From: Melioribacteraceae bacterium
GTDB taxonomy: Bacteria > Bacteroidota > Ignavibacteria > Ignavibacteriales > Melioribacteraceae
DNA length: 64,000 bases
Direction of reading: 5' to 3'
Assembly: GCA_021740785.1 (NCBI GenBank)
Contig: JAIOZI010000005.1
Location: 41,179 to 105,178, forward strand
Made by a program: the position numbers and the translations under genes. The notes beneath the pieces were generated by a model, which was not told the DNA's origin, made no database searches, and saw only the letters and a list, made by a program, of their open reading frames with translations. This document shows positions 52,995 to 63,120 of this stretch, one piece after another. Within the stretch, counting starts at the first letter, position 1. Each line of letters starts with the position of its first letter.

Positions 52995-55076
52995 CTATTT
53001 AACTAAAATTAATTTTTTGCTGTCAATAAACTCTGCTGTTATCATCTGATAAAAATATACACCGCTGGGAATATTCGAAGCGTCGAATTGAACCGAATAT
53101 TTACCGGGAGTTTTATAATCGCTCATTACGGTACTGATTTCATTACCCAATACATCAAATACTTTTATTGTAACCATTCCTTTTTCTGCAACTGAATATC
53201 CGATTGTTGTAACAGGATTAAAAGGATTTGGATAATTTTGCATCAATTCATAATTGTTTGCAATTTTATTTTTATCGTCAACAGAAGTTGGCGGTGCGGT
53301 AAGAATAGTGATTTTAACATTGTCAATATATATTCCGTCATAATTTAAGTAGGAATCACTTTTCAATAAAAACTTAAGAGAAACTCTTTTATTATATAGA
53401 TCAGTTATATCATGACTTTCATGCACCCAATCTGTTTGGATTCCGTCATAAAGAGGTTCACCGTACGGCTGGAAACTTCCCGTGCCGGGATTAGTATATT
53501 TACCTTCAATGGGCGCCCAGTTTAATCCGTTATCATCGGAGAGAAGTATCTGTGCATAATCGTAATCATTTTCAATACTCCATTTAAGATCATATTCTAA
53601 AAACGCAGCCATGCATGATGGAATTCTCAGTTTAGAAATTGATACCATCGATTCATCCGCGCTGCTTGCATAATCCGAATTTGGAGAATCAGTAAAAGAG
53701 TTAGTGCCGGTGAGAAATGATTCGTTTGTAATATCCCATGTTCCGTCCGAAGTCCAATTGTTCATATTGTCTGCCGAATCAGCAAACAGATAACTTTTTT
53801 GTGCGAAATAAGATTTGAATAAATTTTCGGGCGGTTCCGAACCGGGAGGGTCGAAACCTGAACCGCCTGCTGGAAGTGTGACACAAACCGAAGATGCTGA
53901 ATCCTGAACTGCAAAATAATATTCCATCACGGTTCCGAATTCATTTGCCGGCATAAGAAAATTATATTTTGAAGAAAGGGTTTCTTTTACACCTGTTACT
54001 TTTTGAAAGTCACCAAAGCCCGAACCGGTATCGAGACGATAGTATAAAGATGGCGCCGATTCGTTTTGCGCTAATGTTAATCCCGTTAATATATCGGCAG
54101 TCATAGTATGTTCATCTTCGTGCTCAATTGCGATTTGTGAATCATGAACGATTTTTATGTTAAGGTCTAGCGCATAATTTGCCAATGCAGAAATCATTAA
54201 CTGTGAACATCGATGAAAAAAATTCGTATTAAAGTGTGTAATTAAATCGTTGCTTGTGTGATAATAATTATTAAAATCTCCGCCGTAATAATTTTCAATT
54301 AATAAAACTGCTGAATACCCTGCATCCCAAAAGGATGAATGATCACTCGCGGTTGAACCGGGATCAATTAAATTTGGGGCAAGATCAATTCCGAGAGATG
54401 TGTTCAATTCAGTAAGCTTTGCGGCAATCTCATCAGAATCAGCAATGTCTCGCGTATGAATTTCACATACACCGTCATTATCTGCATCCCAGCCGATCAT
54501 ATCGATATTCAAAACACCAAGAATAGTATCCCCGTTCGCAGAGGCTGTTTGGGCATAATAATCGCTTCCAATCAATCCTTGTTCCTCCTCGTCCCAGAGT
54601 GCAAAGACGACAGTAAACGGGAAATCGTAATCTTTCAAAATTCTGGCAGCCTCTAAAACTGCGGCTGTTCCGCTTGCATTATCATCTGCGCCCGGAGCAA
54701 GTGATCCGCTTGGCATGTCGTCATAATGTGCGCAAATCATATACTTTTGACCGGGATAACTGTAGCCGATTTTTTCGGTAAATACATTAGTCCCGGTTAC
54801 ACTGAACACTTGTTTTGTAGGAGAATACCCGTACTTTTCAAATTTTTCATACAGGTATTGTTCTGCTAATTCGTTACTTGATGAATTTTTATTACGGGAC
54901 GAGATAGTTTCCTCTTCACCGTTTATTATTACATTTACCTCGCCGGAAAGTTCATTAACAAATTTATTCAATGTATCGATGTTAACACTTTCCTTTATAT
55001 CATCTAATATTGAATTTTGCGCATTGGTAGAATTCGTTAATAAAAATAACGAAACAATAAAGAGAAGATTTTTCAT
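52995..55076 (-). CDS. Secreted M28-family peptidase with T9SS sorting domain
   Basis: The 693-residue protein has a signal peptide (ending TNAQ) and an M28 domain (about 60-305) with all zinc ligands: ICAHYDDMPSG, GADDNASGTAAVLE, DEEEQGLIG, NIDMIGWD and TASDHSSFWDAG. A jelly-roll-like domain (about 430-600, GIYIDNVKIT) comes next. The C-terminus is a T9SS type A sorting domain (NYPNPFNPVTTIGYS...GVYFYQMIT...KKLILVK). It is an exported aminopeptidase, distinct from the PA-domain M28 at 45029. Confidence 0.88.
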   Translation of the reverse strand: MKNLLFIVSLFLLTNSTNAQNSILDDIKESVNIDTLNKFVNELSGEVNVIINGEEETISSRNKNSSSNELAEQYLYEKFEKYGYSPTKQVFSVTGTNVFTEKIGYSYPGQKYMICAHYDDMPSGSLAPGADDNASGTAAVLEAARILKDYDFPFTVVFALWDEEEQGLIGSDYYAQTASANGDTILGVLNIDMIGWDADNDGVCEIHTRDIADSDEIAAKLTELNTSLGIDLAPNLIDPGSTASDHSSFWDAGYSAVLLIENYYGGDFNNYYHTSNDLITHFNTNFFHRCSQLMISALANYALDLNIKIVHDSQIAIEHEDEHTMTADILTGLTLAQNESAPSLYYRLDTGSGFGDFQKVTGVKETLSSKYNFLMPANEFGTVMEYYFAVQDSASSVCVTLPAGGSGFDPPGSEPPENLFKSYFAQKSYLFADSADNMNNWTSDGTWDITNESFLTGTNSFTDSPNSDYASSADESMVSISKLRIPSCMAAFLEYDLKWSIENDYDYAQILLSDDNGLNWAPIEGKYTNPGTGSFQPYGEPLYDGIQTDWVHESHDITDLYNKRVSLKFLLKSDSYLNYDGIYIDNVKITILTAPPTSVDDKNKIANNYELMQNYPNPFNPVTTIGYSVAEKGMVTIKVFDVLGNEISTVMSDYKTPGKYSVQFDASNIPSGVYFYQMITAEFIDSKKLILVK

Positions 55077-55307
55077 CAGCAGCCCTTACGATTATCTATT
55101 GATATGTTAAAATAAGATATTGAGGACTTCGATTCAAGTAAACAATTTGCTAGAAGTACTCTTGTTTAACCGGTTAAAATAACTCTATAAAATTTCGATA
55201 ATATCCTATATGTTAAGCATTGGAATTAGATATAGCAAAAGATTTATTATTTTACTTTGCTTTCGAAAATTATTTTTTAGTAGATTTCTTATAAAAAGAA
55301 TAGGGTC

Positions 55308-55712
55308 ATGGCTCAACAACAACTTTTATTGATAGCTCTTGGTGTGATAATTGTCGGTTTTGCAGTATTAGCCGGCTTTAATTATTTCCAAGAACAAGCA
55401 GTTGAACGAAACAGGGATGCGGTAATATTGGATCTGCATACTCTAGGCTCACAAGCACAGACTTACCTTAAAAAACCGGTTGAACAAGGTGGCGGCGGAA
55501 AAAGCTTTGTTGGATTCACAATTCCGACTAATCTTCGATCTAATGAAAACGGGAGTTACACTTTATTATTTGCCAGAAGCGATAGAGCATTAATTCAAGG
55601 AGTTGGAATTGAAAATAGCGATTTTAATTTTGGCTGTGATGAGATAACTACGAAGATAACCTACCAGATTACTGTAACAGAAAGAGATATGACCGTTCGA
55701 AAAGTTTACTGA
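55308..55712 (+). CDS. Pilin-like small membrane protein, unknown
   Basis: The 134 residues open with MAQQQLLLIALGVIIVGFAVLAG, one membrane helix, followed by an amphipathic helix (AVERNRDAVILDLHTLGSQA) and a small beta domain. This overall shape is that of type IV pilins. The canonical prepilin cleavage site (G before a F/M-T-L-x-E helix) is not present, so the resemblance may be only structural. There is no partner gene next to it. Confidence 0.5.
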   Translation: MAQQQLLLIALGVIIVGFAVLAGFNYFQEQAVERNRDAVILDLHTLGSQAQTYLKKPVEQGGGGKSFVGFTIPTNLRSNENGSYTLLFARSDRALIQGVGIENSDFNFGCDEITTKITYQITVTERDMTVRKVY

Positions 55713-55719
55713 TCTACCT

Positions 55720-56292
55720 TTACCTCTTTAACTTTATTCTTACTGCTTTGCTGTCCTCTGTAAATAATACAAAAAAGACGGCAATAAATGTTTGGAAAGC
55801 CAAAGTAATTATCCCAAAAATAAATGTCTTTATTGAAAAGTTGAAGAATAACAGCAATTTCGATAGTGTCAATAATTCATAAAAAACTAATGTGAACAAG
55901 TATAAGTTAATTTCGCTATCCTTGGTTGTTTTAATTATGGCTTCCGCAAGAAATATTTCTAGTAAGATTACATGCAGTAATAAAGTTAATATCAGCAAGC
56001 TATCAATAAAAATATAAAGTGATATTGACATAGCGGTAATAAAAATAATTTTTATATTATTTTTATTATTACTTCTTAATGGAACCAATGAAATAATTAA
56101 TAGTGCAGATATAATATAACCGTATAGAAAATCTGAAAGATTTTGATAAATGATAACTTTGATAGATAGTCTTAAAAGATCAGCGAGCCCAAGAACAAAA
56201 AAGAAATAAAAGAATCTTGAATTTACCTGTCTAAAGATTGGGAATGCCCATATCACAGCAGAAGTAAAAAATATGATTTTGGCAATCAACAT
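55720..56292 (-). CDS. Polytopic membrane protein, unknown
   Basis: The 190 residues form about six membrane segments with short loops and few charged residues. No family is recognised. The gene lies 193 bases downstream of the response-regulator gene on the same strand and might be a target of that system. The layout (paired helices, DLLRLSIKVIIYQNLSDF) is like small sensor or 7TM-type membrane modules, but no motif supports a function. Confidence 0.5.
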   Translation of the reverse strand: MLIAKIIFFTSAVIWAFPIFRQVNSRFFYFFFVLGLADLLRLSIKVIIYQNLSDFLYGYIISALLIISLVPLRSNNKNNIKIIFITAMSISLYIFIDSLLILTLLLHVILLEIFLAEAIIKTTKDSEINLYLFTLVFYELLTLSKLLLFFNFSIKTFIFGIITLAFQTFIAVFFVLFTEDSKAVRIKLKR

Positions 56293-56485
56293 TTGAGAAA
56301 GCTGAATAAATTTGAAATCACTCGTATTAAAATCAATTTATCTTCATTTTTTTTAAGTAGCTCCGCAAAATTCATTAAATATAGCGAAAAAGATTTGAAA
56401 AACTTGATATGACTCGCTTGATTTTCTAATAACTTCAATTCCGCAAAGAGATTCACATATGTCAATTTGAAAAGAGGAAAAAATT

Positions 56486-57178
56486 CTATGACGTCGAATT
56501 ACTGATAATTTTTTTAATCAGTTCAATATCAAACTTATTTTCTACCGCATATTTAATAAGCTGCGGGGTATTCTTAAGGTTTAACTTCATGCAGAGCCGG
56601 TTCCTGTAAGTTTCTACAGTTCTTTTACTGATATTAAGTTCAGCAGAAATTTCTTCAATTGTACAGCCGTCACCGAGAAGGAGCATTATATCAACTTCCC
56701 TTTCGGTATATCCATGAGCTTCAATTTTCTGCGAGTATTTATTACCCTGATATTTCTTAACAATCTTCAATAACTCTTCCGTCGACATACCATAACCAAA
56801 AAAATGCCCGCCATCGCAAATTCTCTTTAACGCGAGTCTTAATTCACCTTCCGAAATTGTTTTATCCACCAAACCTTTACCGCCGATAGAATAAATCAAA
56901 TAAATGTTTTCTTCACTTAAGTACATCGAGATAAAAAACGCTTTAACATCAGAGTCAAATTCTCTAATTCTTTTTAATGCATCAATCCCCGAAAGTTTCG
57001 GCATAGAAATATCGGTAAGTATTATATCAGGCTTATAATAAAAATACTTTTGAATAAGCTCCAAACCATTTGCTGCGGTTGCAACGATGAAATAATTAGG
57101 ATCATTAATTAACAGTTTGGCAATACCGTCTCTAATAAGACTGTGATCATCCGCAATCAAGATCTTTTTGCTATTCAT
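56486..57178 (-). CDS. Response regulator, NarL/LuxR type
   Basis: The 230 residues have a receiver domain with acidic pocket ADDHSLIRD, phosphoacceptor Asp in DIILTDISMP and the conserved Lys region GGKGLVDK. A C-terminal LuxR-type HTH follows (YTEREVDIMLLLGDGCTIEEISAELNISKRTVETYRNRL). It overlaps its cognate kinase gene by 8 bases. Targets are unknown. Confidence 0.92.
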   Translation of the reverse strand: MNSKKILIADDHSLIRDGIAKLLINDPNYFIVATAANGLELIQKYFYYKPDIILTDISMPKLSGIDALKRIREFDSDVKAFFISMYLSEENIYLIYSIGGKGLVDKTISEGELRLALKRICDGGHFFGYGMSTEELLKIVKKYQGNKYSQKIEAHGYTEREVDIMLLLGDGCTIEEISAELNISKRTVETYRNRLCMKLNLKNTPQLIKYAVENKFDIELIKKIISNSTS

Positions 57179-57959
57179 AATTAACCGGAACTTTTATTTT
57201 CAAAGTGGTGCCGGATTCATTAGATGAATTAATTTCAAGTGTACCGTTTCTGCTTTCAACCCTGTCCTTAATATTTGCCAAACCTATACCTTCACTACAT
57301 TCAACGGAAGTGAAACCTTCTCCATCATCATCAATAATAAGGTTCATCATATTATCGATTAAAGAGAGCTTAATAGTATACATTGAAGCGAATGAGTGCT
57401 TAATAATATTGTTCAATGCTTCCTGTACAATTCTATAAATCAAAGATTCAAAGTTCTTGTCGAGTCGATCAATATCTTCCCCGATTATAACCTCGCCGTC
57501 AAGTTTATGATTTGCATTCACACTGTCGACCAAAGAAATTAACGCCGGTTTTAATCCTTTTTCCTCCAAGATAATTGGTCTTAGCTGATGTGAAATTGTG
57601 CGCAATTCTTCGATTGAGTTTTTTAATATCCTGTAGATATGATCGTACTGAATATCTTTTAATTCCTTTTTAACAATTGAGAGATCCTGTACTACACCAT
57701 CATGAATCTCCATTGCAATCTTCTTTCGTTCATTTTCTAATTCCTGCTGCAGACGTCTTGAAAATTCATTCAGACTTTTCTTCTCAATCTCTAATTTTTC
57801 TTTGTAATGCTCCTCTTTTATTGGTATTAGAATGTACTTCTGAAAAACAAATGATATGATTACCACGAGTAATAATAATAGGATTGAAAAATATACAGGA
57901 TTCTCTACACTTAGAAGTGCGTTGATATACTGTGAAATTTCTATTTGGATTAGCTGCAT
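57171..57959 (-). CDS. Sensor histidine kinase, HisKA_3 family
   Basis: The 262-residue kinase has one N-terminal membrane helix (about 22-44), a coiled-coil and a HisKA_3 dimer domain with the phospho-His in KIAMEIHDGVVQDL. The HATPase domain shows EALNNIIKHS, DDDGEGF and GIGLANIKDRVE. There is no periplasmic sensor domain, so the signal probably comes through the membrane helix or a partner. It is coupled to the response regulator by an overlapping start. Confidence 0.92.
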   Translation of the reverse strand: MQLIQIEISQYINALLSVENPVYFSILLLLLVVIISFVFQKYILIPIKEEHYKEKLEIEKKSLNEFSRRLQQELENERKKIAMEIHDGVVQDLSIVKKELKDIQYDHIYRILKNSIEELRTISHQLRPIILEEKGLKPALISLVDSVNANHKLDGEVIIGEDIDRLDKNFESLIYRIVQEALNNIIKHSFASMYTIKLSLIDNMMNLIIDDDGEGFTSVECSEGIGLANIKDRVESRNGTLEINSSNESGTTLKIKVPVNYE

Positions 57960-58042
57960 TTATTTAACATATTTTATAAATCTATGTGAAGAATAGGAAA
58001 AAATAATTTACTTAAAATAGTAAGTTAAATAAAGTCCAAAAA

Positions 58043-61000
58043 TCATTCGATTGAATTTGAGTTCATATTTCTAAATGTGTAGGATACCCACCTTCGCAAT
58101 CTATTTAATTCATCGTAATTAGGATTAACATTCAACAGGTTCATATAGTTTTCAAAAGTAATTTGATAATTTCCCATGAATAATGATACCATTGCATAAG
58201 TATAATAATAGTCGCCAAGATTAATATGTGTGGCTAAATTATTATTTGCCATTACCAGTTTTGTAATTTCGGCACATAAAGAATCGGCTTCAGCATATTG
58301 GGTGTTTTGTAAAAAGTTTTGTGCCAGACTCAGATCAAATTTTATCTGTTCGATTGTATCTCTTTGAACTAATTGCAAAAATCCATCTGCGATTTCATTT
58401 ATCTTTTTAACTCTCAAGAAGTTCGTCTCGTTCAAGTACTTCTTCATTAACTCATTTAAAAGTTCTCGTTTATAAACAAGATTTTCTGTGTTGAGCTTAT
58501 TATTCTCCGATAATAATGTATTTATCCCTAAGAAATTACCCGCATCTAGAAATGTGCGATGAATTTCCTCCGATGAATAATTCCTGTCAATTAAATATCC
58601 CAACAACCCGTAAACGAACCGGTAATTCTTTGTAGTATTGAAGTGATATAATGCAGAATTTAACACTGCCCGATTATTTGCAGAATCATCAATAAACTTA
58701 TAATCTTTAATGAGAAGACTGTTGGAAAGTGTATCAAACTTTTCATCAAATGCATAAAGATAGGTTGATGCCTCACCGAGGAACATTGATTTTGGTGCAT
58801 AGAATTCTACTACCGGATGAATCTCTGTGTTCAACAGGCTGCTGCCTGAAGCCAGGTGAAATCCTCTTTCTGAAAATATTTGACAGCTTAAAAATGTAAA
58901 AGGGTTATCAATATTAATTCTGCGAAAATCATTAATAATATTTTTGTTTTGAAATTTATTATGAAGCTTAGCTTGATCAAGGCTTATTTCATTTACTGAA
59001 CCAACCAAAAGTATATCTCCCCCAACTCCAGTCCATAACTGAGTATGATCAAACACTGATGCAAATGTAGAAAGAACCAGTCGAACGATGTCATTATTTA
59101 CATCATAAATATGAAACCACTGCATCATTATTCCGTCTTCATTTAAACGGGATTTGCACACTTCAAAATATTCGACTGAAAATAAATTCCCGATACCCGC
59201 TATCCACGGATTTGACGGTTCAGAAATAATTACATCAAATTTTTCGTTGGTTACTTTCAAATAGTTGTGAGCATCTTCAGATATTAATTTGAGTTTTTTA
59301 TTGTTGAGACAATTATAATTTTCCTCGCTAAAAAATTCAGCAGCTTCAATTACCTCGGGTGAAATTTCAGAACATACGACTTCATTAACCGGATGTGTCA
59401 ACACCGAACCAACAGTAACGCCGCTTCCCAATCCAACGACAAAAATATCTTTCGGGTCCGGATGCAGCATCATCGGAACTTGAGCTAAAAGAACCTGTGT
59501 TGCCAAATCTCTTACACTGCTTGCATCAGGTTTTCCGTTAATTATTAATCTCTTCTCGCCTTGTTCAAATTGACTTTGTGTTACTGCAACGTTTGCAGTC
59601 AATCCTTCTTTATAATATAAAAGTTTTTCGCTGGCGAATCTTTTATTGTACTCATAAAAACTTGATGGAACTTCTTTATCGAAATACTTAAAAACTCCGT
59701 TGGCAAAACTATTTTTATTTAGTGATGGCGAAATTATCATTATCAAAATCATTGCCGAAATAGTTGAAAGTGCGATTACTCTTTTTTGATTTTGCGGAAA
59801 TACACTAAATACAATTACAATCCCAAGTGCACAAAATAGGTTGATGAAAATCCCAATATCAAATGTACCTTTTATTCCAAACCAGGATACTAAAACGAGT
59901 CCGCTTATTAATGCGCCAAGCACGTTTCCCAATGTATTGATTGAAAACACTCTTCCGACCGAAACACCGATTTTTTTAATGTTCTTTGAAATTACATCAA
60001 CAATCAGCGGCAGGCTCATTCCAATAAAAATTGTCGGTATAATCATCAGAGAAAATGCGATAAGAAATTCGATGAATAAAAAGATCGGGAATGTGGACTC
60101 TGTTTTATTAAACCAAGAAGAAATTATCCATAGATAATAAGGTACACGATTAAAAATGAATAGAATTATTACGGTCGAAAAGGCAATGGAAATTTGACAC
60201 GCTGCAATTAATTTTACCTTATTGAATTTTTGGAAATATGACTGGCTGACTATTATGCTCCCAAGTGTAATGCCGGAGATAAACGCCGCAAGCATTATTG
60301 AAAATGCGTAGGTTGATGAACCGAGAAAATTCACCATATATTTCACCCAGACAATCTCATATAGCAGTGAAGCGAAACCGGATAACCCGGCGACAATCAA
60401 GAGTACAAGAACTTCCCTTTTACTCAGAATAATTTCATCCGGAATTTCAGTTTCATCAACCGTTGCTGATTCTAGAGAATCGGTTTCTGGTTCAATTTTT
60501 TTCGACAAATAATAGCTGATTACTCCGATGATTATATTCACAATTGCCGCGGCATAAATTGTCGTTTCAATTCCATACAATTTTATCATATTGAACCCGG
60601 CAAGTATTATACCCCAAACAGCGCCGAAGGAGTTGAGAAAATACAATATGCCCAGATCGCGTCTTGTATTTTTTACATCATCAATAAAAAATTTACTCAG
60701 CACCGGAAGCGATCCGCCCATAGCAACTGTTGGGATCAGCAGCAGCAATGTACTGACGATAAGCCTGGTAAGATTAAATAATAATCCATTCTCATATAGA
60801 CTTGTTGCGGAAGCAATTCCAATGTACGTTTCACCGATAAAAGAACTTAGTGCCGGATAAGCTGCGCAATAAATTCCTATCAGCAGTTCGATGAATGCAT
60901 AAATACGAACCGGGTTCTTAAAACTATCAGCATATTTGCCGAATATATGATTCCCGGTTGCCAATCCGCCTAGAAACGTAGCAAGAACAATCGTCTGAGC

Positions 61001-61132
61001 ATAAGTTGTGTTACCCAAAAACAAAGAAAGGTATTTAAACCAAACAATTTGATAAATTAATCCCGTTGCACCGGTAATGACGAATAGGATTGCAATTATG
61101 GATTTTGCCGTTGTTTTAGTCAGTGAATTCAT
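58043..61132 (-). CDS. Fused MFS-type membrane protein and spermidine synthase
   Basis: The 1029-residue protein has about 14 membrane helices in two related halves (IYQIVWFKYLSLFLGNTTYA near the start, ASLLYEIVWVKYMVNFLGSS near 255). A spermidine-synthase Rossmann domain (about 500-740) follows, with VVGLGSGVTVGSV, CSEISPEVIEAAEFF, EDAHNYL and ISEPSNPW. The last 250 residues are helical, TPR-like. Such fusions are common in this bacterial group. A small-molecule aminopropyltransferase role is assumed, but the actual substrate is unproven. Confidence 0.85.
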   Translation of the reverse strand: MNSLTKTTAKSIIAILFVITGATGLIYQIVWFKYLSLFLGNTTYAQTIVLATFLGGLATGNHIFGKYADSFKNPVRIYAFIELLIGIYCAAYPALSSFIGETYIGIASATSLYENGLLFNLTRLIVSTLLLLIPTVAMGGSLPVLSKFFIDDVKNTRRDLGILYFLNSFGAVWGIILAGFNMIKLYGIETTIYAAAIVNIIIGVISYYLSKKIEPETDSLESATVDETEIPDEIILSKREVLVLLIVAGLSGFASLLYEIVWVKYMVNFLGSSTYAFSIMLAAFISGITLGSIIVSQSYFQKFNKVKLIAACQISIAFSTVIILFIFNRVPYYLWIISSWFNKTESTFPIFLFIEFLIAFSLMIIPTIFIGMSLPLIVDVISKNIKKIGVSVGRVFSINTLGNVLGALISGLVLVSWFGIKGTFDIGIFINLFCALGIVIVFSVFPQNQKRVIALSTISAMILIMIISPSLNKNSFANGVFKYFDKEVPSSFYEYNKRFASEKLLYYKEGLTANVAVTQSQFEQGEKRLIINGKPDASSVRDLATQVLLAQVPMMLHPDPKDIFVVGLGSGVTVGSVLTHPVNEVVCSEISPEVIEAAEFFSEENYNCLNNKKLKLISEDAHNYLKVTNEKFDVIISEPSNPWIAGIGNLFSVEYFEVCKSRLNEDGIMMQWFHIYDVNNDIVRLVLSTFASVFDHTQLWTGVGGDILLVGSVNEISLDQAKLHNKFQNKNIINDFRRINIDNPFTFLSCQIFSERGFHLASGSSLLNTEIHPVVEFYAPKSMFLGEASTYLYAFDEKFDTLSNSLLIKDYKFIDDSANNRAVLNSALYHFNTTKNYRFVYGLLGYLIDRNYSSEEIHRTFLDAGNFLGINTLLSENNKLNTENLVYKRELLNELMKKYLNETNFLRVKKINEIADGFLQLVQRDTIEQIKFDLSLAQNFLQNTQYAEADSLCAEITKLVMANNNLATHINLGDYYYTYAMVSLFMGNYQITFENYMNLLNVNPNYDELNRLRRWVSYTFRNMNSNSIE

Positions 61133-61463
61133 ATCACCCGCAGATTTAATAAAATTTGAGATTAAGATAAAATAAAATTATCAGATATGTATGATCTGTT
61201 TCATTGCAAAATAAAATATAAGGTGAAATGTTTGCCGTCGAATAGCCGTAAAATTAATGGGAGGGAATTAAAAGATAATAACTTTACTCGGGTGTCGAGA
61301 ACCACTTCCCGACACTATAATCTAATATTCCCCTTTTCCCAATTCAAAAACAATACGAAAGATTTCTACCTTCTTGATAAAAAAACATTGAGTCGGTTGA
61401 AATAACAATCTTTGTTTTTATGACGGCTTGCGTGGCGCCTTGAAGTCCGAAGTATTGATTCAC
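61133..61463. other. Intergenic stretch before the palindrome array
   Basis: No gene is seen. GTGTCG (61292-61297) and CGACAC (61310-61315) form a small hairpin. Confidence 0.4.
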
Positions 61464-61755
61464 GAACATCGTAGATGTTCAAATTTTTGTAGAAAACCAT
61501 TTTCATTAACAATCAGATCATTGGAGATGATCAATAAAATCATATCCACAAATTATTTTCAATTATAAATCCTCTACAAGGATTAAATCAAATGGTTATT
61601 TCATCAGTCTACAGTAATTTCAACCTCTACGAGGTTGGGAGCAATTTCGGGATCTCAATTTCAGCCGTGAATACACGAATGGTTGCTCAGTTATGTAGCC
61701 GATTGCTGATCGGCTCTAAAAATTCTTTCATTCTTTAGCGATTCAGCGAATCGCT
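61464..61755. repeat. Array of six short palindromes, the first four spaced about 52 bp
   Basis: Perfect 6-8 bp hairpins with 3-5 base loops lie at 61464-61480, 61516-61532, 61568-61584, 61621-61637, 61697-61715 and 61737-61755. The first four start 52, 52 and 53 bp apart. When oriented alike (the first two reversed) they share the core C-M-TCTMCRA-K-G while the outer three pairs vary. The last two share CAGC-centred cores. The spacers are AT-rich and not repeated. Confidence 0.7.
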
Positions 61756-61761
61756 CTACAA

Positions 61762-63011
61762 TCATTTCATTAACACTAACTTCTTACTTGCCGAAAACTC
61801 ACCAGATGTTATCCTGTAGATGTAAACACCGCTGGAGAGATTACTTCCGTCAAAGGTGAACTCGTATCTTCCTTGAGTTTTGTGTTCATCTACAAGTCTT
61901 GTATTTCTCTACCGAGAATATCATACAATTTAATAACTACCCTTCCCTCTTTTGGGATTTGGTAGACAATGTTTGTTGTGGGATTGAAGGGATTCGGGTA
62001 GTTGTGGATATCATATTTCAATTCAGTGAATTGATCTTCATCAATATCAGTTACTAAATCTGCTTTATAAAGTCCTAGTGTTGTAGATAAATAAAGTGAT
62101 TCTTCATCCGGAGCTAATTCCAAATCATCAAACCAAAAATTTGTTGTATCCGGAGTAAAAATCACCTCCCAATCCTCACCGCTATTTATTGATTTTAGAA
62201 CTTTATAGGAGGTGAGACAAAACAAATTTCTAGGATTCTTTTTTGAAATAATTAAATCTTGAAATGCATCCTCATCTTCATTTACACTCAATAGGATTTC
62301 CCATGAACTACCAAAATCATGACTTTTATATAAATTGTAATGCATTTGAACATATAGAATTCTAGGTGCACCTAACTGCATCACAATTGATATTATATTA
62401 GCACCATCCCCAAATCCCTGATAAAAATCATACACCTGCTCCCAACTATCTGAGTTATTTAACGACTGCATCAAATAATGAAACACACCAATCAAAAGAT
62501 GGTAAGGATTATTCACATTTGAAATAAGTGCTGTTATTTGTCCGTAAAAAACAATTTCCCAATTGGTTCCCCCATTTGTTGTTTTGAGCATATAATAAGC
62601 GTCAAAACCTGCAGTAGAAATAAAAACTAGATTTGGATCTAATGGTGAAATTAAAATTTCTCTTACGGCATCCTCACCTTCAAGACCCAAGTTGGGAGTT
62701 AAATCCTCCCAACTTGACCCGCCATCCGTTGATTTGAAAAGACCGTTGTTGCTTAAATATAGATTATTGCTATTATTCTCATCGATAGCGATGTTATATA
62801 TTCTTCCTTCAAATATATTTGTCCATGTTTCACCGTTATCGGTACTTTTATTAGCGCCCGCATTCCAGGTGCAATTATATATTATATCGCTGTTTGAAGG
62901 ATCAATTTTTACCGCCATTGTAGAATAAGGCTGCGAATCTATCCGGTAAAAATCTTGAGCTGTCAAGCTACATTGAATTATAATAATGAATAATGAAATA
63001 TATTTTTTCAT
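61762..63011 (-). pseudogene. Secreted BNR/Asp-box repeat protein with T9SS domain, frameshifted near the end
   Basis: The main frame (63011 to 61890, 373 residues) has a signal peptide and about six Asp-box repeats (STDNGETW, STDGGSSW, TTNGGTNW, SHDFGSSW, SINSGEDW), as in sortilin-like propellers. The T9SS domain starts (NYPNPFNPTTNIVYQIP...LYDILGREIQ) but stops at 61890. The other frame continues the domain without a gap (VDEHKTQGRYEFTFDG, GVYIYRITSGEF, KKLVLMK) to a TGA at 61762. One missing base near 61893 explains this. It is either a recent mutation or a sequencing error. Without the tail the protein should not be sorted. Confidence 0.75.
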
Positions 63012-63018
63012 GATATCC

Positions 63019-63120
63019 CTACTTTAGCAAAATTAATTTCTGCGATTTATTAAAATTTCCGGCTCTCATATTAAGTAAGTAAACGCCATTCGATAAGTTA
63101 CCTGCATCATTAAACCAAGA
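63019..63120 (-). pseudogene. Remnant of a T9SS C-terminal sorting domain
   Basis: The minus-strand frame encodes NLSNGVYLLNMRAGNFNKSQ and then KLILLK-stop, the last 30 residues of a T9SS type A domain. An in-frame stop lies just upstream and there is no gene body, so this is the tail of a deleted gene, 8 bases upstream of the BNR protein start. Confidence 0.65.

Noticed and set aside
55308..55712. Type IV pilin gene call
   Set aside because: The N-terminal helix is pilin-like, but the prepilin peptidase site and Glu5 are missing and no pilus genes are nearby, so it is left as unknown.
61464..61755. CRISPR array
   Set aside because: The 52 bp register is CRISPR-like, but the repeated parts are palindromes whose sequences differ from unit to unit. 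The spacers are AT-rich and no cas gene is present.
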